Positions 20,401-27,406 of a DNA stretch of 50,000 nucleotides are shown here, one piece after another. Source of the stretch: Symbiodinium natans (taxonomy: Eukaryota; Sar; Dinophyceae; Suessiales; Symbiodiniaceae); NCBI GenBank assembly GCA_905221605.1, contig CAJNDS010002555.1:82501-132500 (forward strand), given 5' to 3'. The notes beneath the pieces were generated by a model. That model searched no databases and was not told where the DNA came from. It saw only the letters and a program-made list of their open reading frames with translations. Positions within the stretch are counted from its first letter, which is position 1, and every line of letters begins with the position of its first letter. A program made the position numbers and the translations under genes.

Positions 20401-23278
20401 AAAAAAACAAAAAAAAAAAATTAAACCCAAAGTGAGCAGAGATGGCCCGAAGCCCAGAAAAACCCGAAACCCTAAACCCTTTGGGTGGTCTTTGGGCCCC
20501 CCTGCAGGGAGCTCTGAAGCATCCAGGAAAGCCTGCAGTTTAGGGTTTAGGGCTTCGGGTTTGGGGTTTGGGGTTGAGGGTTTGGGGTTCTAGGGCTGTT
20601 TTTTCTTGCGGCTTCGCGTTGATGGTCCCAGTCCAAAACAGGCTTCGGATTGGACGTGCCAGGGTTTAAGATTTGGGGTTGAGGGTCTAGGGTTTTCGGG
20701 TTGGGGGTTTAGGGTTTAGGGCATAGGCTCTCGTGCCTGAGCGACTTTCCCCACTTACTGGCTCTTTGTAGAGAGCTTTCGGAAGTTGGTACCATACATA
20801 GAGGACCCCCAGATTCCCTGAAAACCTCAACCCTAAAGCCCTAGTTCCCCAGCAAGAGCCGGTAGGATACGGGAGAGTAGGAGGCCTTTCAAGATGTTTA
20901 TGATGGCTCGGGATTTCGGATTCAGGGCCTTGAGGTTTAGGATTTAGGATTCCGGACCTTTAGGGTTTAGGATTTAGGGATTCAGGGCATTCAGGGACTA
21001 GGATTCGGGGCCTTTTTAAGGTCTACGCTTCGGCATTGTGAAAACAAGATTGGTGTGTAATATGGGCTCCTGTATGACACAGTGAGCCCTAAAACCTGAG
21101 GGCCAAATCAGAACCGATCCCTACATGTGTAGCGAGATTCTGCGGCCACATGGGCATTGACAAATGTTTCAAAAGGGACCGCCTTATAACCCTCTCCTTC
21201 TCGCCCCCCCCACCCCCCCCCCCCCCCCCCCCAAACAAAACAAAAAAAAAGGACAACGCTAGTCTGGGAGAACCCCCCATGTGCTTGTTGTCGCAGGTCG
21301 CAGACAGACCGAAGCTGCCTGGATCCGCACGCGCCCGGCAAAGATCTGCAGAAGGGCGTGGCAGAGCGTGCAGCTCGCAACGCCTTCGGCTAAGGGCTTG
21401 TTCCTAGGACTCTGGTAATGGGAGGTGAGGGCTTAGAGCTTAGTGCACGCGTGGGTTTTTTCTGGGGGGCTTGTGCACTGCATGGGGACTCGCTGCTGAC
21501 TACTTACCAGGGCAGCTTGGCGCAGGCGGACATATGGCTGAAAGGGAGAGGAATGAAGAGACCGCCAGGCCATGAAGATGCCCCGACCCAAGTGAGCAAA
21601 CCGCCTCCCGAACGGCGAACCCCACAATCGCCTCAACCCTTGTGAACCTTAAACCCTCAACCCAAAACCCAACACCCTCAACCCTAAACCCCTAAAGCCC
21701 GAAACCCCGAAATCCTAAACCCTCAACCCCAAAACCCTAGACCCCAAACCCTAAACCCCAAAACCCTCGCCTCTGTAAGCCCTCAACCCCTAAACCCAGA
21801 CCCTAAACCCTGGACCCTCAACCCGAAACCCCTCAAACCCTAGAAGCCCTCAACCCCTAAACTCTGCACCCCTAAACCCTGAACCACTAAACCCTAAACC
21901 CTGAACCCCTCAACCCTATAGAAGCCTTCAACCCCAAAACCCTCAACCCTCAACCCCGAGAAGCCCTCAACCCCTAAACCCTGAACCCTCAACCCCTAAA
22001 CCCTAAAGCCCCAAACCCTAAACCCTAAACCCTCAAACCCTAAACCCCAAAGCCCCAAACCCCAGACCCTAAACCCCCAAACCCTCAACCCCTAACCCCC
22101 TAAACCCCAAACCCTAAACCCTAAACCCTAAACCCTAAACCCTAAACCCTAAACCCTAAACCCAACATACGCCATCCCAGAGCCTTGGATGCGGTTGGCC
22201 AGGCTACCTCGGGCTCGCTGATTTCAAGGGGCTCCAGGAGGGTGTAGGGTTTAGGGTTTAGGGTTTAGGGTTTAGGGTTTAGGGTTTAGGGTTTAGGGTT
22301 TAGGGTTTAGGGTCTAGGGCCCAAAGTTTAGGGTTTAGGGTTTAGGGTTTATGGTTCAGGGTTTGGAGTGTAGGGTTTCATAAAAAGATTTGAGGTTTGG
22401 GGTTTGGGGTCTGAGGTTTAAGGGGCCTTGCTTACAGCGCAGCATGTCGGGCACCAGGGGGTAAGGAAGAGGGGCTGTTGTATTAGTATGGGTGTCTTGG
22501 GTAATCTTGAAATGATAGCGGATTCTAACATATTCTATGTACATAGGGGTTAGCGGTGGTGGTGATGCTTTACGGCCCCTAAAGCCTAAACCCTAAACCC
22601 TAAACCCTAAACCCTATCCCTAAACCCTAAACCCTAAACCCTAAACCGTGTCATCATGGAACCCTGGGCTGATTCCCTTCAGGCAAGTGGCGAGCATGAT
22701 CTGCGTCATGAGCACCCCTGCTTTTAGGAGGCTCTCTATCGCAGCCGCATGTTATCGCTCCGAATCTCAATGTACCAAGAGAGTATGCGTCCCTCAGAGC
22801 CTAGGAGTAGCAAGAAGACGACAAAAGAGAAAAGTCAGCAAGGCTAGTTGGAACCCTGAACAAAAATCAACCAACACCCAGCAATGGCGATCATCCCTCA
22901 ATCATAACTCCCGAAGCTCACCGAAAGACGCGCAAGAAGAACGACCCCCCAAAGGCCCTCGACGAGAAGGTGTGGGAAGGCAAGGGCCATAAGAACGAAA
23001 AATACCTCAGAGCCTTCGGCAGCTCGCTCTCTGCCTAGAAAGGAGCCTGGCCCTTAACAAGCAAGCCCCTCATGCCAAAACGCCAACACGCTACAGAGAC
23101 GACACTCAACCCCCGAACCCCTAAACCCCCAAACCTTAAAAACCCAAAACCCCAAACCAGAAACCCTAAACCCTTAAACCCGAACCCTTAAACCCCCAAA
23201 CCTTCGACCCCTAAACCCCTGGCCAGGCTGAGGTCGGGTCTGCTGTAGGGCGGCGGCTGGGAAGCCGAGCGGACAGAC
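1991..23278 (-). CDS. Gene B: unrecognised split gene(s), candidate exons either side of the retrotransposon
   Basis: Minus-strand segments with the same exon style as the ligase gene. The core chain from 15202 down to 1991 (nine exons, one of them weak) stays in phase. It reads YDLWLKGQDAIRRCTAHGEQK, AATLVRKCRG, PSSLYGPTNRME, IPRCAEEIGQLDRTVGQ, VESEYVETFAAFFKHLQQ, DVREQLFKSLMGK, ADELVQAWQSEMDE, VNQEIDKKVKQKR. It is charged and probably helical; I do not recognise the family. The last exon can be read to a TAG at 1991 or spliced on (AG|GT). Five exons from 23278 to 18262 form a second chain that does not join the core in phase, so an exon is missing or there are two genes. The 10.4 kb retrotransposon lies in the intron between 15139 and 4114. 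Confidence 0.45.
2101..2175. repeat. TTTAGGG telomere-like array
   Basis: About ten heptamers, between gene B exons. Confidence 0.97.
2501..2542 (-). CDS. Gene B exon: ADELVQAWQSEMDE
   Basis: 42 nt, phase 0 at both ends, acceptor CCCAG|G, donor CGAG|GC. Confidence 0.5.
2792..2830 (-). CDS. Gene B exon: DVREQLFKSLMGK
   Basis: 39 nt, phase 0 at both ends, acceptor GCAAG|G, donor CAAG|GC. Confidence 0.5.
3007..3039 (-). CDS. Weak gene B candidate exon: NRRPEAVGIQQ
   Basis: 33 nt, phase 0 with acceptor GCTCAG and donor ACAA|GC. Two other acceptors are possible, so the peptide is uncertain. Confidence 0.25.
3248..3301 (-). CDS. Gene B exon: VESEYVETFAAFFKHLQQ
   Basis: 54 nt, phase 0 at both ends, acceptor ATCAG|G, donor GCAG|GC. 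Reads like an amphipathic helix. Confidence 0.55.
3671..3721 (-). CDS. Gene B exon: IPRCAEEIGQLDRTVGQ
   Basis: 51 nt, phase 0 at both ends, acceptor CGGAG, donor CCAG|GT. Confidence 0.5.
3886..3923 (-). CDS. Gene B exon: (G)PSSLYGPTNRME
   Basis: 38 nt, acceptor CGAAG|GG, donor GGAG|GT; phase fits both neighbours. Confidence 0.5.
3960..4050. repeat. TTTAGGG telomere-like array
   Basis: About twelve heptamers in the intron between the exons at 3886-3923 and 4087-4114. Confidence 0.97.
4087..4114 (-). CDS. Gene B exon: AATLVRKCR(G)
   Basis: 28 nt, acceptor CTGCAG|G, donor CGTG|GC. First exon downstream of the retrotransposon. Confidence 0.45.
4158..4175. repeat. Target-site duplication, left copy
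   Basis: AGAATAGGGTTTTAGGGG, identical to 14603-14620. The target is telomere-repeat-like sequence. Confidence 0.9.
4260..8786 (-). CDS. Retrotransposon ORF2: APE endonuclease and reverse transcriptase
   Basis: Non-LTR (LINE-type) retrotransposon polyprotein of 1481 residues counted from a TTG at 8705; the frame is open from the ORF1 stop at 8787. Residue positions from that TTG: APE-type endonuclease about 25-250 (TWNVN 29-33, IQEV 52-55, AYAP 147-150, FADIN 176-180, SSIDTI 219-224, KGH 245-247). The reverse transcriptase, about 475-740, has LRPLTI 535-540, AAIDTEKFFDNV 604-615, GIPQGDPLS 664-672 and the catalytic FVDD 697-700. A CCHC-type knuckle (CQFC...H...C) lies at 1020-1037. A further 440 residues have no recognised domain and include a Cys/His cluster at 1429-1453. 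No internal stop is seen. The first in-frame ATG is codon 86, inside the endonuclease, so translation must begin upstream by readthrough, reinitiation or a non-AUG start. It nicks target DNA and copies the element RNA there. Confidence 0.93.
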   Translation of the reverse strand, partial: GGAVHHEAIPAPCVSDPTHSLPSSQQNLPNTWEEAFNRTTIAQAAALPNPRSKIGTWNVNAITPHIHDLKALDLDVLAIQEVRVGADAAHGVRKSFTRDGFNIFFGTLPNYKMQGHNKKSIHLDQLIPGVAFVVKSHLPVQEICYPEMSRWEKQGRFLAIKIFMNSKWITCITAYAPTQDSAPFLSEMCEFMHSLAHEDCIFFADINADSREGLFVHDLNARGWYALTLNTNCDFCTYKHSNGHCSSIDTIAVTDCIKEHIAPITSQQILDKGHFLLQTSMANDFQQKPTWEIYHNHQFITSEQDDDKWRHAFQQFSTNFQNSDIEDDWYDWCKTFHVCHNPCGAVLGLQPAFRLRDNFRKNKIVEQLQHAIFEQNWSLRKALTDKLVRISKNKLKKWRSCISKDDQKPHTWMKNLFKWARLPAPPIPSCIASDAFGVQGFTTSLHDSLEEITTYFSRIYKSDDFEFPREPTVMSLEAPEQQQFDVFTTSLQNIVSSSDASKAPGIDGIEVFHLKKLPPFAIKFLAAIFYKSTLVHRVPNAWLNCKMTCIPKKQGKTTVKDLRPLTIAPVAYRLFCKTVLAIHAQVQYHIPHHSVGGVKGRSAYFAWLPAALLCESTWKLDPQHRAVIQGAAIDTEKFFDNVPQDKACAILVHIGVPSNVVATWHYMLKNICRYASLNGAVSKHKFHATKGIPQGDPLSMLAAASLLGAWTSEIPTDRILAKVFVDDRLLISQDNNQLQESFHATQIWDAHHGFKTQAKTIAFGNNPKDTNLWWLDGYEVSRQKEVAYLGIPLPLQGSSMSSFFAPILRNCLVLLNKLVRSKISHDNAVTVVARKIIPALCYPSSAARPTKAQVDNLRSKIFEATSFRPCQTQVAHAVFCERTHQFDPESAMVYHNLTFWRRVYMQAPQIILQVKDFATHAMQCNRSLFGPYTILQRDVDWLDCELDIADGLLKHREFGQISFYEPDKEKFAHFIRMLIRQRHFSTLDAKHSKWQGIIHTDIEATTKLLRSLEPSSPYKNPLYRLLSDAHATPYRLHKMNIKQTPHCQFCLHEVGNIQHIVWDCPRFANLRAHWPSELLDRVSWPSCASCAMICTTQMPRPTRILWPKLQLHVIQLLWQWMELCRNPELYDQFAQHSITHTDTVSIAGNIFRSHNQQFSLGRAVCPISFKWNPPINRTSWNRWGSTSKDFALLFSFWTKWTNQAAVHATKIKTWTQALALFVQRGGSSASFLRDCQFVGMASYKFRLLTTYIFQNQGDNDDLSHLVVGHERQAKWLETFPPETAFPESLYFIPAWDLTKAASDLQAIRVDARLSDCVNSQVLRITPVQFCNAVGTVSASLMTIPLCKDWPVPRLSSKFRLPWVDQIFDLRSDCNQGVHKNIPCITHVTLEKWNSMTAQEIRGALPPKPGPLKRFNAACKRLARFKVCLERFKQSQLLENDIRTHVLEPVWAPAEECACCKKLLNYSIEPRNLTRRCPKSHDIPVQTLDLWSQKYDAMLFLLQSICSKL
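8787..14516 (-). CDS. Retrotransposon ORF1: OTU-like protease, zinc-finger and coiled-coil protein
   Basis: Large first open frame of the element, 1909 residues from the first ATG at 14516; the frame is open back to 14585. Positions below count from a GTG at 14576. Near 275-395 is an OTU-type cysteine protease signature: GDGNCLWRA (288-296, catalytic Asp/Cys) and a distal SQHYSPAV (387-394, catalytic His). Hydrophobic stretches at about 33-45 and 168-182 may be membrane segments. Residues 505-575 are proline-rich, and 680-885 carry several Cys pairs (CSDC, CNAC, CPDC) suggesting zinc binding. A Lys/Gly-rich linker lies near 1400-1445. From 1455 to 1800 the sequence looks like alternating beta-alpha modules, possibly RNA-recognition-like (inference). 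A predicted coiled coil (1878-1917) ends the protein. Role by analogy: RNA-binding particle protein. It ends at a TGA in the same frame as ORF2. Confidence 0.85.
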   Translation of the reverse strand: MAADYEHCLHSPIKLLLCFALLSIWCDLSHIGVCCWNASNLPAAVRCTQFAPILEIEADCPQQNPKRAQNSAMLPAMLYRTIGGQQNIHHKRVDIECEVDDGDERLSHSSAHYCVDSVCWCHARGTLAKNTQTHISKNLNEHPQIPLFWMVWAICISTLMDALIVQEVAGKNANLNCRRLCPQSSFVRSGWFSFGFRIVRTVFLCYIFFAFPLGEISSSLVNVVCLTDKKSPVKSKTKSCKFLQNFGVEMTVWTPQQHIFVECQDAVGDGNCLWRAAAKFTTQKWYSLKRKTLKHLMQQAKQRHASEQIHIIRKLSKRNAWGNSLALCGIASYLQRDICVMTDKAMIWVRSPQSGLKAQTIFLSLHSQHYSPAVRSSAQFSFKHCTRTAPISFEEFSKSQSFFPSLCFPKFRYGDRSLGKVGSRVFDRVKTRTLFDLQQGCFTSMHTPKKPAYRPAGKGPSGQRRPGESFHQQVERIVKAKMPLPLTPPEPPGLMPGYRRPPAPPPAPTRSLVPPPPVRESPKLQAVPQALTTSHEMPLSPPKRQPPTPPQRPSRSPAITDDNVADNSCLEPLVGSVAVTPHQPLSGYHRLVTSSSCASTHPLTTSVHPHVDAATPAPSTRNVPPHTSMLTSPSGSLPDGILRSTTLETASSSLGGGSSVPGQRLCRVVVCSRGTIVKDGGSLPAVQECRYPGWDTIPKSLHHVSDKTRDATLQYHVGVNRRVLNQNLLHPPFVAAVAEAVAQTLRSKSAVLLFECSEGSHHSVSAAVIAAEVLKVFISPEDVQLRHLSSNNWKGTCEGQCSDCQAGPGPIFQNSILDVVDAVRELMRDYTASAVVCNACSAAVSQHTHKYLAEYVEATCPDCNQHEQNFETLQNKQNFKLKTSKNVSQQNCQQIQHVWTTCVRNDDTSSPLTALKVHSPRVPRNPHLVRSFLRVLGIAALADCLRGGMFGEESCMFLDQELFELLSPVATHYDSLSSYHTVPARVSTCAPTINLTFADSISPSEVLSPGHFGFSPISVCDEAPSPNSGLHQRSEISSMFQPEARNLPLQEAQQIAAHSPIEQFTGTTVLDSLSESSFRDWRTSPVEADVLERCTRMRDSSPSGHNPLACVDYRNRSCKRKWQQICGPDFDLEGDVMPNEQNFPTIDEDLLYEHSPVRSTFQQTGVVSSCATSWAESIRSFIRRNGPCEAWNYSQNAPASPKQPLHPFGLNYSCSDGRQSVGNPEDVSLDHHRLSPVTVVDTSQDPEESFPSPHPPINHVSNLSGDDTMLSYHVCVLNGQNADLEGGAKGDQQFLPNKVDVSKMVQKLKEIPHGLQPKQVRMLLVSDNRLMQKIQRTTDPKHLLDCVTAAAKRMGVPILAQTSQQTPSTSNARPLSKTEGKGQGTKHGKGKSDIAPAELPATGIDTRADQKTFARNSKGNGKGKGKRLENRSPVKFSLDPHGWNVKPLQEFVPHHGAVYLTESEEEAKKLSEQAAGKPFPIAVLCPKPFCIGVGDPESLFVEVERTQNGTTQKVSMQAYLHQLTAHEVTYMKTAARVHITKPDTSKTAVLYVTYCDEGASAQTQLEIQQKKIPAIRQWIISAISAQQKHFQHEIQDTWHPQYVKKDGDKTWYQISIRVKQQDVDKFLSISAPGKIQINGPASVKGGIHHLWLKANGRALPEEDVQDILQQFHGLHLGAFWLRGTWAIRARVKELEQIKQQLGRTEEPAYFLGNCSPEWDVTDIQEVLQQIKWSATVAPTDRRWKFGVCTWLVRSAQDPPIWGCPINFGYERRMLRITAAKKSRQVSPATPHAAAAPSFAYNSWNAQWRNSKAHKSTPSSQPTFAEALLRSAPVKRRPVELLQNGPPSDEEMDELETPKGELKRQLRQMHEQNQAQQKQISELLEKIQTLVAQVAALQPAAAAPHISTDL
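14603..14620. repeat. Target-site duplication, right copy
   Basis: Same 18 bp as 4158-4175, directly abutting the 5' end of the retrotransposon. Confidence 0.9.
14659..14733. mobile_element. Second copy of the 84-bp inverted-repeat element
   Basis: Same internal 13-mer and a similar TAATAATT...AATTATTG end pair; just outside the retrotransposon target site. Confidence 0.5.
14800..14960. mobile_element. Degenerate MITE-like sequence
   Basis: The left part repeats the ATGTTCCCCC...AGTCCTTAA arm of 601-763. The right part (TACCTTATTTGGGGTCC ... TCGTAAACCCCC) recurs near 35568-35626 (inverted) and 46903-46985. Confidence 0.5.
15139..15202 (-). CDS. Gene B exon: YDLWLKGQDAIRRCTAHGEQ(K)
   Basis: 64 nt, acceptor GCACAG|G, donor GAAG|GC. 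It lies immediately upstream of the retrotransposon-bearing intron. Confidence 0.5.
15412..15461. repeat. Poly-G run of 50
   Basis: Uninterrupted G tract, with an A-rich tract at 15300-15333 nearby. Its length may be an assembly estimate. Confidence 0.95.
15878..17417. repeat. 54-bp minisatellite with inverted central block
   Basis: Tandem copies of a roughly 54-bp unit containing GCCAACTGATGCTGATGATG, GCTCGCCTTGTCGGGCCCC and CACGCCCAGCAAGGG. Units run plus from 15878 to 16522, are inverted from 16523 to about 16860, then run plus again. Many units are truncated. The unit length is a multiple of three, which gives long spurious frames in both directions. Confidence 0.93.
17448..17518. repeat. 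GA microsatellite
   Basis: Near-perfect (GA)n directly after the minisatellite. Confidence 0.95.
17870..18252. repeat. CCCTAAA/CCCCAAA arrays
   Basis: Two blocks of heptamers with frequent CCCCAAA variants, separated by about 110 bp of non-repeat sequence. Confidence 0.9.
18262..18301 (-). CDS. Weak candidate exon: EEDLRASSRFCRD(G)
   Basis: 40 nt, acceptor TTGAG|G, donor GATG|GC. Its end phase does not fit the next exon at 15202. Confidence 0.3.
19530..19580 (-). CDS. Gene B upstream candidate exon: APSIDLVQRALAGELNE
   Basis: 51 nt, phase 0 at both ends, acceptor TTCCAG|G, donor TGAG|GC. Confidence 0.45.
21205..21250. repeat. Poly-C / poly-A tract
   Basis: About 25 C with one A interruption, then an A-rich run. 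Confidence 0.9.
21645..22165. repeat. Long degenerate CCCTAAA array
   Basis: About 500 bp of CCCTAAA, CCCTCAA, CCCCAAA and CCCTGAA variants, becoming perfect heptamers toward 22165. Confidence 0.95.
22184..22207 (-). CDS. Weak candidate microexon: VAWPTASK
   Basis: 24 nt, acceptor CCGAG|G, donor CAAG|GC, phase 0. An overlapping frame reads SLANRIQG and may be the real one. Confidence 0.22.
22246..22350. repeat. TTTAGGG telomere-like array
   Basis: Opposite orientation to the array ending at 22165, with a candidate exon between them. Confidence 0.95.
22647..22717 (-). CDS. Gene B upstream candidate exon: (G)VLMTQIMLATCLKG...
   Basis: 71 nt; hydrophobic start, then ISPGFHDDT. Acceptor AGCAG|GG; the donor ACG|GTTTAGGG is formed by the first heptamer of the array itself. 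Confidence 0.45.
23224..23278 (-). CDS. Gene B upstream candidate exon: VCPLGFPAAALQQTRPQP(G)
   Basis: 55 nt, acceptor GGCAG|G, donor CCTG|GC; phase fits the next exon. Confidence 0.35.
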
Positions 23279-23760
23279 CTGCCGGCGCAGGGTGCGGGAT
23301 TGTTAGGGGTTTAGGGTTTAGGGTGTAGGGTTTCGGGTTTAGGGTTTAGGGTTTGGGGTTTAGGGTTTAGGGTTTAGTGGTTCAGGGTTTAGGGGTTTAG
23401 GGTTTCGGGTTAATTGGGGTCTCCGCATATGTAGTCTACTTATTCAGCTACCTAATTGTCATTCACATTTATGTTTCTGTTTTGCTTAATTGTTGCATGT
23501 ATTTATGTTTACATTTATATACATATATATGTATATATATATATATACAGATTCCTCTTAGGCCTTGGGGTAGGGCTTGGGGTTGAGGCTTCAGGGCTTA
23601 GGGTTTGGGGTGATGGGTTGAGACTGCTTGAGATGGAGCAGCCCAGTGTTCTAAAAACCCCAAGAGCTTATCCGAGGGGGGGGAGGGGGGGTTAACCCTA
23701 CATTAGGGGTTCAGGGTGTAGAGTTTAGGGTTTAGATCGGCTGGAAAGACAGAAATATGT

Positions 23761-23837
23761 GTGTATATATATACACACATATATACATATGTATATATAT
23801 ATATATATTATATACACATATATATATATATGTATAG

Positions 23838-23874
<37 letters not shown>

Positions 23875-23886
23875 TCTATATATGCT
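23761..23886. repeat. TA/CATA microsatellite at left edge of foldback element
   Basis: TATATACACACA, ATATACATATAC units; mirrored by 26313-26410. Confidence 0.9.
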
Positions 23887-24618
23887 CACCCCCCCCCCAA
23901 TGGACCAACCGCGAAATGGAAAAGAAGTCCAAGAATCCAAAAATCCAAAGTTCCCCGGACAATCTCCCAGGAAACTTTGGATTTTTGGATTTTTGGATTA
24001 TTGGATTTTGTGCTTTGTTATGCTTGTTTATGCTTTTTGTGTTTTTTCGTGCTTTTTTTGTACTTTTTGTACTTGTTTTGCACTTTTTGCACTTTTTGCA
24101 CTTTTTTGCACTTTTTGCACTTTTTGCACTTTTTTGCACTTTTTGCACATTTTGCACTTTTTGAACTTTTTTGCACTTTTTGCACTTTTTTGCACTTTTG
24201 TCTAATTTCACAACATTTTTGCAAATATTTGTCCTTTTGAATGTGCTTTTCCAATCCAAAAGTCCAAAAATCCAAAAATCCAAAAATCCAAAAACCCAAA
24301 AATCCAAAAATCCAAAAATCCAAAAATCCAAAGTTCTCCGGACAATCTCCCAGGAAACTTTGGATTTTTGGATTTTTGGATTTTTGGATTTTTGGATTTT
24401 TGGATTTTTGGATATTGAAGACTTTTCACATTCGAGGTTCTCCTTTTTTTGACTTATAAGAGGGCGGCCATTCACATGTACCCTTGTCAGAATTTCAAAA
24501 ACATCCAAACGACTCAAAACGTGAATGAAAGTCCCAAGTAGCCTGCTCAAAGAGCCAATAAGATGTTGAAATATCCTGCTCAAAAAGCGATTAGAAGCGT
24601 TCAAGAATGTAGTAGGGC

Positions 24619-25000
24619 AAAAAACTAAAGCACTCGTATCACAAAGTAAGGGCTTTCATAAGAGATAACCTTTTCTAAACAGTAGGTACTAGGATCCCAG
24701 AATGGTTCTTATTGAAGAAATGATAATTCAGCTTCTTTCAGATGCACAAAATTAGATATTGGCAAATATAGGCTTTCTTTGTTAAAGCCTCCTTAGCAAA
24801 GGCCTGTGCATAACACATGTACGTGTTTTTTCTCAGCGATTTGAAAAACTAAGACTTTACGTGGTTCTCATATACGGAAACAGTATAATCAAAACCTTCT
24901 AGAATATGCCATTTAATATCCTGTGAATTTAATGTTCACGTTTCGAGTAGGACGCCATTGAAACTCTGATAAGGGTACCTTTGAAGGGCCGCCCTCTTAT
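24619..25000. repeat. Direct repeat A1 inside foldback element
   Basis: Shares GTACTAGGATCCCAGAATGG, GATAATTCAGCTTCTTT and GTGCATAACACA with 25386-25774. Confidence 0.85.
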
Positions 25001-25385
25001 ATACACGAGATACTTACAGGGGCTCCATATGCAAGATTATAAAATAAGAGTTCAACCGAACCTCATAGCATGAAATGCGCGCCCTGGAAATGAATGCACA
25101 CTTCACTTCCATACAGAAAGTCCCTGACCCTCGAGTGGACAGTGCACTAGCCGTATATTGGGCCTAAGCCCTATTACTGTCTTGAACGCTTCTGTTCAGC
25201 CTCTTGTTGGCTGTTTGAGTAGGATATTTCGAAATCTCATTGGCTTTGTGAGCAGGCTACTTAGGATTTAATCGATACAGTCTTCAATCGAGTACTTAGT
25301 TAAGACGTTAATCAGATTCGAGCAGGGTTTACTGCAATAATCACAGGTGGGCAACTCAATATTAAGAGTCTGAATTAAAGGATCA

Positions 25386-25774
25386 GAAAACTAAAACACT
25401 CGTTATCGCAAAGTCAGGGTGTTCATGACATATAACCTTTCTTAAACAGCAGGTACTAGGATCCCAGAATGGTTGTTCTTGGAAAAAATGATAATTCAGC
25501 TTCTTTTATATGCACAAAAGTAGATATTGGCAAATATGGGCTTTCTCTGCTAAAGCCTGCTTAGCAAAGCCCTGTGCATAACACACGTACGTGTTTACCT
25601 CAGTGATTTGAAAAGTAAGAATTGACATGGTTCTCAAATTCAGAAACTGTAGAATCAAAACCATCTAGGATATGCCATTTAATGATATCCTGTGAATTTA
25701 GTGCTTATGTTTCGAGTACTTAAGACGCAATTGAAACTCTGATAAGGGTGCATTTGAATGGCCGCCCTCTCATA
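25386..25774. repeat. Direct repeat A2 inside foldback element
   Basis: Second copy of A1, diverged by scattered substitutions and small indels. Confidence 0.85.
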
Positions 25775-26312
25775 AGTCAAAAAAAGGAGAACCTCGAATG
25801 TGAAATGTCTTCAAAATCCAAAAATCCAAAAATCCAAAAATCCAAAAATCCAAAAATCCAAAAATCCAAAAATCCAAAAATCCAAAAATCCAAAAATCCA
25901 AAGTTTCCTGGGAGATTGTCCGGAGAACTTTGGATTTTTGGATTTTTGGATTTTTGGGTTTCTGGATTTTTGGATTTTTGGACTTTTGGATTGGAAAAGC
26001 ACATTCAAAAGGACAAATATTTGCAAAAATGTTGTGAAATTAGACAAAAGTGCAAGAAAGTGGCAAAAGTGCAAAAAAGTGCAAAAAGTGCAAAAAAAGT
26101 GCAAAAAGTGCAACAAAAAGCAGAAAAAACACAAAAGAATAAAAAAAAACACACAAAAATGCACGAAAAACAACACAAAAAAAGCACAGGAAGCACAAAA
26201 AAGCATAAAGAAGTAGACAGGGAAAGCATGGCAGGCTGCAGTGTCTCGAGAACCTTATACATGCCGATGTGGGTCCATTAGGGTTGGAGGTTGGTCCATT
26301 GGGGGGGGGCGA

Positions 26313-26356
26313 CCATATATATACATAAATATTTATATATACACATACACATATAC

Positions 26357-26406
<50 letters not shown>

Positions 26407-26410
26407 ATAT
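26313..26410. repeat. TA/CATA microsatellite at right edge of foldback element
   Basis: ATATACATATACATATAC-type tract, mirror of the left edge. Confidence 0.9.
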
Positions 26411-27354
26411 GCCTAAACCCTAAACCCTAAACCCTAAATCCTAAACCCGAAACCCTAAACCCTAAACCCAAACTTTTGTTGCTCCTATGTCTCACGCGCA
26501 GCTGTCTTCACAAGTCATCATGGCACGGTAAACAATATGCACCAGCCCACACCGCCCGCCTTGAGAGGGGGTTTAGGGGTTTTAGGGTCTAGGCCAAGGG
26601 TTTAGGCTTAGGGTTTTGGCCCTCAGTGGGAGGAGAAGTGGTGGGGATGCTACGCAGGCCAGTGTCCCGAAATCCATGGGGAAAGGCAGGTTTCAGGGTT
26701 TGGGGTTTAAGCTTAGCGTAGAGTGCCGGATGTGAAGGGTTCAGGGGTGGTATCGAAGCTAGGGACCGAGGGACCTGTCCTACCTTCAAAATCTCAGAGC
26801 GGTGCGGCCTCGTGCATTCACAGTTGTTGAGTCCAGGCCGAGGGAACCAACTTCAAAACCAAAATTCCAAACTCCAGTGCTGGTAGTGGAAGGGTCCGCG
26901 GACTAGAAGGGGCTTCGGAGGTCTACGGCTCCAGGCAACTGGGGCCCTGAGCTCAACGAGGATCGCGTCTCACGTCATGTAAAAAGGCCCACCGGCTTTT
27001 TTGTGGGGCCGTCCGGACAAACGGGACGCAAAGATGCCAAGCGGAGCAGGGACTTGCCATCCTTCACAACTCGGCCCCACATATGCCCCATCCCGAAAGA
27101 ACCCAAAAGCCCTTGAAAGCCTAGGGTTTAGGGTTTAGGGTTTAGGGTGTAGGGTGTAGGGTGTAGGGTGTAGGGTTTAGGGTTTGGGGCTTTCTGGTTC
27201 GGCTCAAAGCTATGTTTAAATTTTTGGGCCTGAGGGTTATGAAGGTTATGTGGGGGGGGCGAAAAGGGGGTTCTCTCAAGGGGGGAGGAAGCTTGAGAGG
27301 CTCTCAGGGTTCGCCAGGTCCCAGCTGGGCGTCCTCAACCCCCCCAAAGCCCTA

Positions 27355-27406
27355 AACCCTAAACCCTAAACCCTAAACCCTAAACCCTAAACCCTAAACC
27401 CTAAAC
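27355..27406. repeat. CCCTAAA telomere-like array
   Basis: Seven perfect heptamers. Confidence 0.95.

Larger units (their letters stand above)
19600..22180. other. Intron-like DNA of gene B, no firm exon
   Basis: Heptamer arrays in both orientations alternate with short non-repeat segments. One segment near 20494-20532 on the minus strand reads AFLDASELPAGG between an AG and a GC but fits no phase. Confidence 0.4.
23889..26309. mobile_element. 2.4 kb foldback element with long inverted arms
   Basis: The left arm (23889-24495) and right arm (25735-26309) are inverted copies. Both begin with a C-run plus AATGGACCAACC, followed by 8-bp AATCCAAA tandem repeats, 9-bp CACTTTTTG repeats, and a unique block containing GGCGGCCATTCA and AGGAGAACCTCGA. 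Inside are a direct duplication (24619-25000 and 25386-25774) and a further inverted pair (24541-24609 and 25181-25275). No transposase frame is visible, so it is probably non-autonomous. It is less GC-rich than its surroundings. Confidence 0.8.

Noticed and set aside
23876-26216. Long frames with repeated WIFGFLDF or NPKIQKSK units
   Set aside because: Translations of the 8-bp AATCCAAA / GGATTTTT tandem repeats in the foldback arms.
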